Shown piece after piece: positions 22,907 through 33,700 of a stretch of DNA of 64,000 nt. Position 1 is the first letter of the stretch. The number at the start of each line of letters is the position of its first letter. This stretch comes from Phytophthora quininea (Eukaryota; Oomycota; Peronosporomycetes; Peronosporales; Peronosporaceae). The DNA is taken from contig JAAVTG010001003.1 of NCBI GenBank assembly GCA_011947345.1, positions 1,054,001 to 1,118,000 on the forward strand, read 5' to 3'. The position numbers and the translations under genes are program-made. The notes below the pieces were generated by a model. The model was not told the origin of the DNA. It did not search any database and saw only the letters and a program-made list of their open reading frames with translations.

Positions 22907-23409
22907 GGTCTGTTGATCGCCACGGTCTTCCTCGCGGATGGGGAGATTGCAGAATGAAGTGTGGGGTGCAATGGATCGGAATTGTAGCACCCGCCCTGTA
23001 TTTGGAATGACCATACTGTTGCCAAGTACGTGGCCAAAGCGCTTGTTTCTGCCGCGGATTGCCGGGCTTCGTTGTGCAAACACACTGCCGCGTCACAGGT
23101 GGCAACAAGCAGCAGCAAGCGTTCACATCGCGCAGGATCGCTGTCCGCTTGAGCTTCAACAGGTTCGACCTTATTAACCAGGCCATTCGCCGCGTCACAG
23201 CGCGGCTGGTGCCTTCAAGCAGCGCGGGTTGTCCGGTTTAACGCATTCGGACCGTCGGCATGGGCCAGCTGCTCGCAGACGGCGGTCTTGCTGCACTTCA
23301 ACCTCCCAACCTGCGTGTGCTTGCTCATGTTGACACGCTGCGGAGGTTTCCGAGCTTGAACAGTCGCCGGTCTTGTATTGGACCAGTGCCCTAAGCTGTC
23401 GCTGCCAAC
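22907..23409. promoter_or_regulatory. divergent promoter region, gene A / K+ channel gene
   Basis: 503 bp between divergent starts. The gene A frame stays open to 23083 (residues such as GRVLQFRSIAP), so part may encode a targeting peptide or 5' UTR. I saw no clear repeated element. Confidence 0.4.
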
Positions 23410-26374
23410 ATGCCCGTGTACGCGTCGATCTCGCCGCCGCTCAGCAACATGGAGGCGTCGCTGGACGAGCTGGTCAACTCGACGTTCTACGCAGAGTCCA
23501 TGATCCGAGGCACGGGGACGGGCACGACCAAGCACGCCGCGACGCTCGGCCGGGTCGAGAAGATCTTCGTGTTCATGGTGGACCCCACCTCGTCGCGCGG
23601 AGCGTCGCTCTACAGCTTCTTCATCGCGTGTGCCGCGTTCAGCAGCTGCTTCATCCTGTTCTTGCAGACGCTGGACGGCCCCAACCACCTGAGCACGTAT
23701 CCCGAGTACCCCACGCTGCCCAATGCTGAAGGCTACCACGAAGCAGACTTGGTGTTCACGGTCATCTTTACGCCAGAGCTGCTCATTCGGCTGCTCATCT
23801 GGCCGTCGCTGTGGCACGAGCACGAATACCTGACGGAGCGACGTCTGAGGCCATTCCTGCGGGATGTTTTCAACTGGTTCGACGTGGCTGCGATCCTCCC
23901 GTTCTACACGGACCTCATTTTCGGCAACGACAAGAGTTTTGTCATCATGCGGCTGTGTCGCCTGCTACGGATTTTCAAGCTGGCTCGCAACCACTCGGGG
24001 ACGTACATCTTGCTGCGAGCGATCCGTGCCAGCCTCGCCCCCATTTCCGTGGCTCTGATCTTCTTCACGGAAATTGTGTTTGTATTCTCGGTGGTCATGT
24101 ACATGGTGGACCCAGCCTACGACCGCAACATCAACGGTTTCTCAGACCTACTCAACTCGGGCTACTTTGTCGTAGTGACGGTGGCGACGATCGGCTACGG
24201 CGATATCACCCCCACCAAGGGCAATGTGGCTAGTCGCTGCTTCGCCGTCATGATCATTATGTCCGGCACGCTCTTCTTGTCCATGCCTCTCGCCATTATC
24301 GGAACGGAGTTCGACCGAGCTTGGAAGCAACACGCCGAGAGTGTCAAGAAGTTCCAGCAGATGCAAGCTGGTAGACAAGTTGCTACACCGTTGAATATCG
24401 ATCTCGCGGCTGCTACAGGTGATGATCGAGCCCACAAGAAGCACGAAATCCTGGCCAAATACAACGCCCCCAACAAATTGTATCTTCGGCTGGCATCCCT
24501 CACAGGCGAGGCGTCACTCATCACTCAAGCTCTTGTCACCGAAGCAACAGCTGTCGACTTTAATTTGCCACGCCTACGTGACATGGTAGAGGATCTAAAG
24601 CAGACGACAGAGCTGTGCTTTTGAAATGCGAGGAGCTAGGCGTGATGGTAAAAGAGATGATTGTAGCGCAGCCGGTGGATGTCGCGGGCCCTCCGTCCTG
24701 GAAGGAATGGGCCCGCACAGCAATTTCGGACCCGAATTCTTCCAGGACGGCGCGTGCAATTTCGCGCTGGGTAAAATTCTGTCGTATCTTCAGCATGGTC
24801 ATCGTCGTATTCCAAACAATGCCGGACCTGCAGACATACGGAGAGCACACATACTTGTGCGAGCGCAAAGTGCAGCGTTACTGTGAGACGGTTCACGGGA
24901 TTATACCCGGAGGAAACGATCCTGGTTGTTTTAGTGTCGATGACCTCAACGTCGAGCTTCGTTTTGGGTGTACGGATCTTGAAAAACTGTCCGACCCGAG
25001 CTGCTACGGATTCCCGGGGAACTTCGGCAGCACTTCCCCGGATGAACGACTTTCATGTGACGGAGACAACAAGGCGCTGCTGAGTGCGTTGTACGCAAGC
25101 GGCAACGTCAGCAGTTCGACTTTGAGGGGCCAGTTAAATCTCGTCTTACCGTTTCGAGCAGACAAGAACCTCTCGGCTCGTGATCGGCGCTGGAGTGTGT
25201 GCAAAAGTGGGAATGCGACAACCTGCATGTTACCTTTTTCGAGTTTGGAAATGGCTATGTGCTTCTGGAGATCATTTTCACGGTGACCTATCTCTTCGAA
25301 TTGGCGGCCACCTTATTCATGTGCGAAAACTATCGAGCGTTTTTCAAGAACCCGGTCGTGTTCATCGAGATGGCGTCCTTTATTCCCTTTTTCGTCTTCG
25401 AAGGACGGCGTCTCAGTGGAGCACCGCCCATATACGTGATTACGCCTGCTTCCCAGGACTTCCTCACCTTCTTGAGACTCCTGCGCTTGTCTCGCATTAT
25501 CAAGATCCAGCAGAGCATTCCTGTTACGAAAGTGCTCTGGGAGTCGATCTCCAAGACGTCGACGCGACTGACGATCCCGTACTTCATGCTCATGGTTGTC
25601 ACGTCCATTTTATCCTTTGTCATGTATGAACTCGAGAAGGGTCAGGAGTGTTTCTATGGTCGCGAGTGTATTGTCAACGGGTATAACATGACATATCCTC
25701 CTGAGCTCGAAGGCTCCTTACTTGGGAAGCGGTTTCTAGTGAATTTCAAGGGCGAGATCTCGAGCTTTGACGATTTCTTTTCGGCCTTCTGGTTTGTGAT
25801 TGTTACTCTTGCCACTGTCGGGTATGGAGACATGGAACCTGTGACGTCTTCGGGGAAGCTTGTCGCTGTGTTGGCCATGATCTTCGGCGCCTGTTACACG
25901 GCTATGCCTCTTACTTTGGTCGGATCTCAGTTTAATAAAAGCTATCGCGAACACAAGAGGAGAGAAGCTCTCTTACGCACAAAGAATGAAGTCGGGAAGC
26001 CATACGTGGTGCAGGTGGGCGAAAGTCGACGCTGGGAAAACTTTTCAAAAAACGAATCGTTTGCTCAAATGCTGCAACTAATGCGCGAGCATCTCGAGCC
26101 TCTGCTAGAGACAATCGAGCAGAGCGAGGCCGACATTCTTGACGATGTCAACCAAGCCGAGATCTTTACTATCGCCAAGGACCTCAAGCGCATTATATTC
26201 GCGGAGCGAGTACGTAGCTTTCCTACTTCTTTCCAACTGAAGGACTTTGCACTCATTACTTTTTTTTAAATGCAGTTGCAAGTGATGCAGGTTAGCGTCA
26301 TTGTAAATCGTTTGAGAAGGGAAGGCATTCGACTAGCGGAGCAGCAAGTTTCGGCCTTGCAGAGCGTTGCTTGA
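23410..26374 (+). CDS. two-repeat (12-TM) voltage-gated potassium channel
   Basis: One gene with two Kv-type six-helix repeats. Repeat 1 (about 23560-24330) has an S4 with regularly spaced charges (MRLCRLLRIFKLAR) and the selectivity filter TVATIGYGD. Repeat 2 (about 24770-25950) has a long Cys-rich S1-S2 loop, S4 LRLLRLSRIIK and filter TLATVGYGD. Both GYGD filters predict K+ selectivity, so a channel would need two chains (inference). The frame breaks near 24613-24617 (GG read as G fits) and 25195-25200 (one base missing, or a GT dinucleotide extra). The last exon is 26276-26374 after a 66-bp intron. The helical tail is cytoplasmic. It converges on the next gene with 43 bp between stops. Confidence 0.85.
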
Positions 26375-26417
26375 GATCAACACGGATTCAGAGGTAAAGT
26401 TAATAAATCTGCTATGT

Positions 26418-27957
26418 CTACACGCGGAAACCGGATGCAGCAAGCAGGTCGATGCGCTTCTCCACGATAGCCTTCTTGATAGGGAATACATTCGCCATGC
26501 CGCGGTCTCGAGCTTCCTGCAGCGCTGCCTGAGCCACTACCTGGAACCGGTCATCTTCGTGCTGGAGCACACGTCGGGCATCCTGATCTTCCTGGAAAGT
26601 AGCAGCACGCTGGTCCTTCTGCATTTTACGACGTGCATCAGCCTGTTGCTTTTGACCGGCTGCAAGCCGCAGGTCATCCAGCCTTCGCTCCTCTTCCTCT
26701 TGTTTGGTCTGCATCTCCATTCGTCGACCGAATTGTTCCCATTGCAGCACCGACTCGAGCGCTTCCTCAGCTTCACGGTCTTTCTCCTGCTGCTTGCATT
26801 CCAATTGGTAGCGTCGACTACGAGCGATGGCTTCTTTCTCGAGAGCACGTCGGTCTGCTCTCTCTTTGAGCTCCTTGTCTTCTTTTTCACGAACCTCCTT
26901 GCTCTGGTTTTGTAAGCGTTCCTCGTTCTTTTGCTCCAGTCGCACCAAGTTCTTCGTGGCCAGATCGATCATGCGCTGCTTGCGGGCTTGAGCACTCTCT
27001 TTCTTTTGCCGCTGAAGGGCGTCGCGCTTGGCGTCACGAGCCTGCTTTTTGCGTTCATCACCTTCCCGCTTCACGTCCTCGAGACGCTCCTTCTCCTTTT
27101 GCATTTCACGATGAGCACGTAGTCGCATGTTTGCCAATTGGGTTTCTTCGCTAGCTTGTTTCAGACGCAACTTGAGTTGTCGTTCCTGCTCCATTTCGTC
27201 GAGATATTCCTGTTCGGCTTTGTGCTTCATGCGCTCGCCTTCGGATTTTTCCTGTGATTACCAAAGAGAGCAAAGCTAAAACCATGTCTAACCTGCAGAG
27301 AAGTCAACAGCGACAGTTTACCTCGCGCAGCTCGTTGATATAGCGCTGCTTGTACTCTTCCAGCTGCTGCTTCTGACTTGCCGCAAGCCTGGCGTTGGCT
27401 TGTTGCTGTTTCAACTTTTGGCGATACTCTTCTTGCTCTCCTTCGAGCACCTTGGCGATCACTTGGCGGTCGTACATGTAGTTGGTCAGCTGGTCCTGCT
27501 CCTTCAGCATCCGCTGCTCGTCCAGTTGCAGCGTGCGGTGCTGTCAACAGTCACAAGTTGGTAAGTCTACGGTCTCTTGTAGCATCATACTAGTACTTCT
27601 TACATGGATGACATCGGTCAAAAGTTGTTTACTACGCAAAGTCTTCATGCGGTCGGTCTGTTCGTACAGCAGTCGGTTGGCACGCTCGATCTGCTTGGTC
27701 TGAGTCTCTCGCTGCAGTCGCATTTCTTCTTCGTCGATCTTCTTGCGCTCGGCCTCGAGCCGCTCTTCCTTATCTTTTTTCCACCGGTCCTTCTTCTTGC
27801 GCATGGCTTCCAGCGTGTTGGGCCACGTCGCCGTGCGCTGCTCCGACTTGAGCTTGATCATCTGTCGCCTCGCTTCTCGGTCGCTCTGCACGGGCGCAGA
27901 CACACTCGCGCGCATCCGTTCCAGCTCATCGGCACTTAACGTCGTCGGGTGGGGCAT
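26418..27957 (-). CDS. TPH-domain ciliary coiled-coil protein, CFAP210/CCDC173-like
   Basis: Three exons: 27957-27604, 27540-27322 and 27251-26418, with introns of 63 and 70 bp (469 residues). The protein is almost wholly a charged coiled coil rich in K, R, E and Q. Near residue 100 it has LLYEQTDRMKTLRSKQLLTD, and it continues as a trichohyalin/plectin-homology segment, as in axonemal microtubule inner proteins such as CFAP210 (CCDC173). Such proteins stiffen doublet microtubules, fitting a zoosporic organism. The exact family member is less certain, since coiled coils align loosely with CFAP45, CFAP53 and MNS1. The start is the ATG giving MPHPTTLSADELERM. Confidence 0.7.
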
Positions 27958-28377
27958 TCTCACTGATCAACGCCAAACTCGGGACTGCCGCCAAGCTGGC
28001 GGTGGTGAAAATAGTTGCCATCGGACAGCACGCCTTCACTATAATTGTCAGAGCTATTTCAACCGGAAGCCCTAGACCAGGTTGTTGACATCCGTAGTAA
28101 TCTTCACCACCATGGTGGACAGCTTGCCATTACGAGGAAGAGGTCTGGGGTGCCATCACATCAGCTTGATTAGACTGGCGACGCTGCTGGAGTGACGCAC
28201 ATTGGGTATCCAACCAGCGCCACCAGTCTTCTAGGGGCACATCGTATCAAGCCTGATAGGACGTGCAAAGCGTGTGCAACCGATCCTCCCGCCTCCATCA
28301 CGGAAAACAAATGCCAGAAGATCGACTTCATTCCGACATTTCCATCGGTCGCCGCAGTCTCCGTTTCAGGCTTCAGG
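27958..28377. other. divergent spacer between the ciliary gene and gene C
   Basis: 420 bp between divergent starts; it should hold both promoters. I see no RNA gene or obvious repeat. Confidence 0.45.
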
Positions 28378-30329
28378 ATGACGGTGGGGACAGCTACTCG
28401 AGTCGCTTACCAAGAGAATTCCTCGATTGATGGCACCAAGGACGCTGCTTCCAAACTGCTCAGCAATGTCAGCGAAGCCAAGACCGTCGCCTACGACTCC
28501 ATCGAAGACGTCGTCGTCGCGGTCAAGAAAAAGACGCCGACTTTGCCGTCCTGCCGGTTGAAAGCTCCACGACCGGCACCTGCCACGAGACGTACGATCT
28601 GCTGCTGAAGTACAATCTGTCGGTGGTGGGCGAGTGCGAGTATCCGAACGGTCCGGCCAAGTCGTCCGAGAAGCGGTCGAGGTTCTGGATGGTGTCCAAG
28701 GTGCCGACCGAGCCGTCGCCAAAGGTCGAGTCTTGCAAGACATCGTTTGCGTTTGCGTTTGCAGCCGGCAATGCTCATGGTCAGCTGCACCGTGCGCTGG
28801 GGTTGTTTGCATCCCGTAGTATCGACTTGACCAAGATCGAGAGTCGACCGTGGAGTGATAGCCACCCGACTGCAGCGAATGCCGAGTATCTCTTCTACCT
28901 GGACATCAAAGCTCGTCAGGATGACGTGGATGTTGTGAAAGCGCTTGCCGAACTTCGAGTCATGTGCGCCTACGTTCGCGTGTTGGGCTGCTACTCGAGC
29001 GAAGCGCTGGAGACTTCTAATGGTGTTCCCGTGGCAACGACTCAGGAGATGACGATGGCTCAAAAGTATCCGTTGAGTCCGGTGTTTGACAACACGACTG
29101 TGGCCAAGACCTTGGCCATCTTCGGTATGACGCAGCAGATGGCTGCGGAGGGCAAACCCGTCTACTCGCTGTGTGTTGGTGAGCCAGACTTTTCACCCCG
29201 AAGAGCGTCTTGGAAGCGGGCGTCAAAGCCATCCAGGAGGGCAAGATCAAGTACTCGGACATGCGCGGGATGGCCGACCTGCGCAAGCTCATTGTCAAGT
29301 ACCTCCACCGCACCAAAGGAGTCAAGTACGACCCCGATACGGACGTGCAGATTTGCAGTGGCGCTCAGCAGGCGCTGTTTAACGTGATCCTCGCCATCTG
29401 CCGTCCCGGAGATAAAGTTCTGCTGCCGACACCAGCCTGGGCCAACTACGAAGGCGTCGTCACCCAGGTCAAAGCTGGGCTGATCTTCTTGCAGAACAAG
29501 CTGGAGGAGGACTACCTCATCAATCCGGCGGAGCTGGAGAAGGTCTTGACGGCCAACCCGGAGACCAAGATCCTCATTCTGTGCAATCCAAGCAACCCGG
29601 CTGGCACGCTTCACTCCGCCGAACAACTAGAGAAGATCGCCGCTGCTCCGCAAGCCTCAATTCCAGCACATCGTCGTCATCTCGGACGAAATCTACGAGC
29701 AACTCGTGTACCAAGACGAAGACGTTCCCAAACGTGAGTGCAAGAACTTTGCCACAGTCCCCGGCATGTTCGAACGCACCGTTTTGATCAATGGCTTCTC
29801 CAAGGCGTACGCTATGACCGGCATGCGTCTCGGATACGCGTGTGGTCCGAAACACTTCTTAGAACCCGTCCAGCTCATTCAAGGTCAATGCACTTCATGT
29901 GCGAGCAGTGTCAGCCAAATCATGGCCATCGAGGCGTTGCGGCTTGAGTTGGAGATGGTCGAGCGCGGTCAAGTTCGTATCGCTGAGGACCTTCACGGAC
30001 TGGATCTGAAGCGCCAGTACGTTGTCAAGCGCCTCCGCGCCATGCCGAATGTACGCTTCGCCTACCCGACGTCAGCCTTCTACATCTTCATCGACTTGGC
30101 TCTCATTTTCGAAGGCAAGAAGGCGTACACAGCTGACAAGAGCGAAGTGCTGCACAATGTCGACGACTTCTGCATGTACTTGATCCGCACAACTGGAGTG
30201 GCGGTGGGTCCCGGCTCCGACTACGGCGAGCCACTCGGTCTGCGTATTGCGTACGCCGGATCCATGGACACGATGGTCCACGCAATGGATGGCTTCGAGT
30301 CTGCGCTCACCTCGCTGAAGTTTGAGTAG
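28378..30329 (+). CDS. gene C: degenerate PDT lobe + ACT + class I aminotransferase fusion
   Basis: Start MTVGTATRVAYQE. PDT lobe 1 is recognisable (FAVLPVESST, YDLLLKYNLSVVGE). Lobe 2 is deleted as in gene B, and the catalytic TRF motif reads SRF. An ACT domain with LTKIESRPW is retained. The aminotransferase is complete: CNPSNPAGTLH, SDEIYEQLVYQDED, PLP lysine in NGFSKAYAMTGMRLG, terminal SLKFE. The frame is lost at the A run 28528-28532, the C run 29196-29199 and near 29645 (a GT dinucleotide missing). Four added bases give 651 residues in one frame. With so many similar breaks in sound genes nearby, I cannot call it a pseudogene. Its 3' flank is shared with the relic at 53.5 kb. Confidence 0.8.
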
Positions 30330-30370
30330 ATGAAGAAATGGCGTGAGGCAACAAGATCATGAGCAGGCCT

Positions 30371-30427
30371 CATAAATTTGACCTTTGTCCAATATAGACA
30401 AAATAACCTAAGATGACAAATTTTCTG
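30371..30427 (+). repeat. dispersed short repeat, copy 1
   Basis: Begins at aggcctcat just after gene C and contains cctttgtccaatatagacaa. A diverged copy in the same orientation lies at 44773-44839. Roughly three quarters of positions match by eye. Its nature is unknown. Confidence 0.5.
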
Positions 30428-30541
30428 TGGATACAATAGTGATTACGGTTGGAAAGCAAAGTATGGTATGTGTCTGGGGGGGCAAGGGTAGCTTGAGCGA
30501 CAACGCAAGGCAAAGGAAGATAATGCCATCCTTCGGGAGAT

Positions 30542-30689
30542 TGTGACGGGGTACCGTCACACGGTCGCCGTGCGCCACGGCGACCAATTAGATTAGCTCT
30601 TAGTTTTGTTGGCTCACGGCGCCCGAAGTCGGGCGCCACACAGATTGAATAGCCAGAGTTAAATTCCCCACAAGCACCGCCCCGTTACA
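30542..30689 (+). repeat. 5' LTR
   Basis: 148 bp, TG...CA ends, identical by eye to 37222-37369. Unusually short for a Ty3/gypsy element. Confidence 0.93.
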
Positions 30690-30691
30690 TC

Positions 30692-30709
30692 TGGTAGCAC
30701 TTCGTAGTC
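30692..30709 (+). other. candidate primer binding site
   Basis: TGGTAGCA starts 2 bp after the 5' LTR and is complementary to a tRNA 3' end of the ...TGCTACCA type, as in many initiator tRNA-Met genes. The match weakens after eight bases. Confidence 0.5.
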
Positions 30710-30722
30710 CGCCCACACGACC

Positions 30723-33700
30723 ATGAACGTGAACGACGCTTCCAATTTCAACGAAGGGGCTGGTGCCCTTGAGCACGCCAGCTTCCCCACTTATCCGTGT
30801 TTGAGTGGGAGGCGCTACACCGCCTCGCTGCGGTCTCCGGAGAAGGAGTCATCAAGACGTTGCTGACTGCTGGAACGGAGACTGCCCAACGCCTGGCTGC
30901 TCATGAGTTCATGGCGCGTGAGCTCGCTGACCTGCGTCAGCGTGCGACGACTCCCACGCCGACCAAGAACAAGAACGATATCGTGAAGCTCGATGTCTCC
31001 ACCTACAGTGGTGACGGCGACGCTCGCCTCCAGCTGAATCGCTGGTTCTGTGAGATCGACATCGCGATCGAAGCTCGGCAGTTGTCTACCGAGTTTGCTC
31101 GTACCCGGTTCCTATTGTCCAAGTTGACGGGGAAGGCCAAGGAATGGGCGCTCGGCAAACTTGTCGCCGACTCCTCCTGCTTCTCGACGATGGAGTCGCT
31201 CAAGGCAGACCTCCGCCTGGCCTTCGAGCCCCTCAAGACGAGCGTGTCCAACGCTCGGCTTTTCTGTCACTCAAGCAGGGACGGCTGTCCATGCTCGAAT
31301 ACATTCAGCGGGCACGACACCTGGTGTCGAGCATCACGACGAATCCGGTGGACATGGCGACTCAAGTCCATGTCTTCATCTCTGGTATGAACGCTGGCTA
31401 CCAGCGTTTCTACCTGACCAGGAAGACGCCAGGGTCCCTTGAAGAAGCCTTCGAGACAGCACTACGTGAAGATTACAGCGTGTCCGCTTCCGAGGCGTTC
31501 TCCTCGCTACCCCTTCCGTCACGGAGCCTGAGCCCATGGAGCTTGACGCCATTCAGGATTACCACGGGCGCCGACGATCCGGTCCGGCGCCAACGTCGTC
31601 CACCCGACCGCCTCTGGCGGGCCCTAGTCGAGGCACTCGGCCCATGCGGTGCTTCCGCTGTCGCAAGCTTGGACATCGCGCGGCTGTGTGCCGCGCTCCC
31701 TCCGGTCTTGGCGCATGTTGTCGCCGAAGACGCTGACGGTATCGTCGCCGAGTCAAAAATGGCGACAACCAGTAGGCGCGGGGCGCCCTACTGGTCGTGG
31801 AAGGAGCGACGGCTCTCTGGTGGCAGAGCCTCCTCCTAGCCCTTCCGTGCATCGTGCACAACTATTTGCCACCACCTCCGGCAGCGACACGAGACTGATT
31901 GTCCTCAATGTTCACGTTGATGGTGCGAAGCGGCCGCTTCGCGCGCTGCTGGATTCGGGCGCGACGAACAACTTCGTTCGCGCCGAGAGTTTGTCGGTGC
32001 TACCGGCGGACCTGAGCCTTCGCGAAGGTCCGGGGAGATGATCGTGAAATACGCCGATGGCAAGCCACGGCGTACGCCGCGGCGCTCTACGACCTTCACG
32101 TACGAGTTCGACGGATTCCGAAGCTCCGAAGAGTTCCTCGTGATCGAGCTGAGTGGCTCGTTCGATTGCGTCTTCGGCATCCCATGGCTCGCCCGTCACC
32201 AGCCTGAGATTAACTGGCTGACCGGCACGGTCCGCCCACGTGACATCGACGTGAATGCAGTCCTGGCGTTCTTGCGCGGAACGCCGAACCGATGGCCGCA
32301 TGTTGCAGTCATGGACTCCGACTCCATGACCCATGCCGCACCTGAAGTGGGCGATGGCCCTTCGTGTGCGGCATGCGAGCACGCATCCTGCGCCGGTCTT
32401 GAGCAGGTGCCTCAAGACGTGTCTGACGTGGTCGAGCATGGGTTCCCACGTCCCGATGAGCAGTGGCTCTCGACGGCGGACAACAACGTGGTCGAACAGG
32501 GGTTCCCACACCCGGATGAGCAGCGGCTCTCCGTTGACGATAAACAAGAAGATGTGGTTGAGCGTGGCCTCCCACGCGCGGTCGAGCAGGGACTCCCGCA
32601 TGTGGTCGAGCAGGAGCTCTCTGATGAAGTTGACGCCGATGTCGTGTCCCGGCGTCTGAATACAGCAGACTTGGTCGAGCGTGGTCTCCCACTGCCTGCT
32701 ACCGATGCGTTCACCCGGCCAGTCCGTCGCCGTGGGCGCCGCCAGCCTCGGCGTCCCCGCGCTCCTCCGAGCGAGTCAGACACATCTGACTCCGGGGTTA
32801 TCTCTGTTCTAGTGCGAGATGACGCGGCGACGAACCCGCGCACGCGCGACGTCGAGGTCGCACGTCCTCCGTGCGACGCACCCGAGATCACCAAGTTGCC
32901 TGGTCTGTCGTGGAAACACTTCCTCCACGACTTGAAACATGGTGAGATCGAGCAGGTTTGCATGATCGTCGCGGACAACTCCGCGACCATCACGGCTGTC
33001 GATGTTGGCGCTGGCGACCAAGCCTTCGATGCCCGGAAACGCCCGCAAGGCGCTGAGCCTAAGTCTGCCCGCGAAGCCCGCTACTTGGCTCAGTCGTTAC
33101 CGGCACTTGAAGCCGCTGGTAACCCAGTTGCTCCGCTGGTTCGCGAGTTCATCGACATCTTCCCCGACAAGGTTCCGGCTGAACTCCCCCGATCGTGGTG
33201 TTCGACACGAAATTGATCTCGTTCCCGGATCGAAGTACTGTGTGACGCGACAATGGCCGCTTCCCCGCGACCAAGTCGAAGCAAATGATGCGTTCTTCGA
33301 GGGTCGCCGGCAAGCCGGCCACGTCCGTGAAAGCCTCTCTCCACACTCCAGTCCTACGTTCTGTGTGAAGAAGGCGACGGGCGGTTGGCGCATTGTCCAC
33401 GCCTTCAACAAGCTCAATGACGCCACCATCCCAGCACAAACGCCGATCCCACGGAAGGACATGGTGCTCGACACTATGTCTGGCAGCACCGTGTACAGTG
33501 CTATCGACCTGATGGATGGCTTCTACCAAATCTTGATGCGTGAAGAAGACGTGCCGTTAACCGCGGTCAGCACGCCCAGCGGAATGTTGTGGGAATGGCT
33601 CGTGATGCCGCAGGGGCTCAAGAACGCCCCTGCCACATTCAACCGCATGGTGTCCAATCTTCTTCGCCCGTATCGAGACTTCGCGCCCAGCTACTTCGAC

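Noticed and set aside
21893..22957. 354-residue plus-strand frame opposite the PDT domain
   Set aside because: Shadow of the PDT-ACT coding strand.
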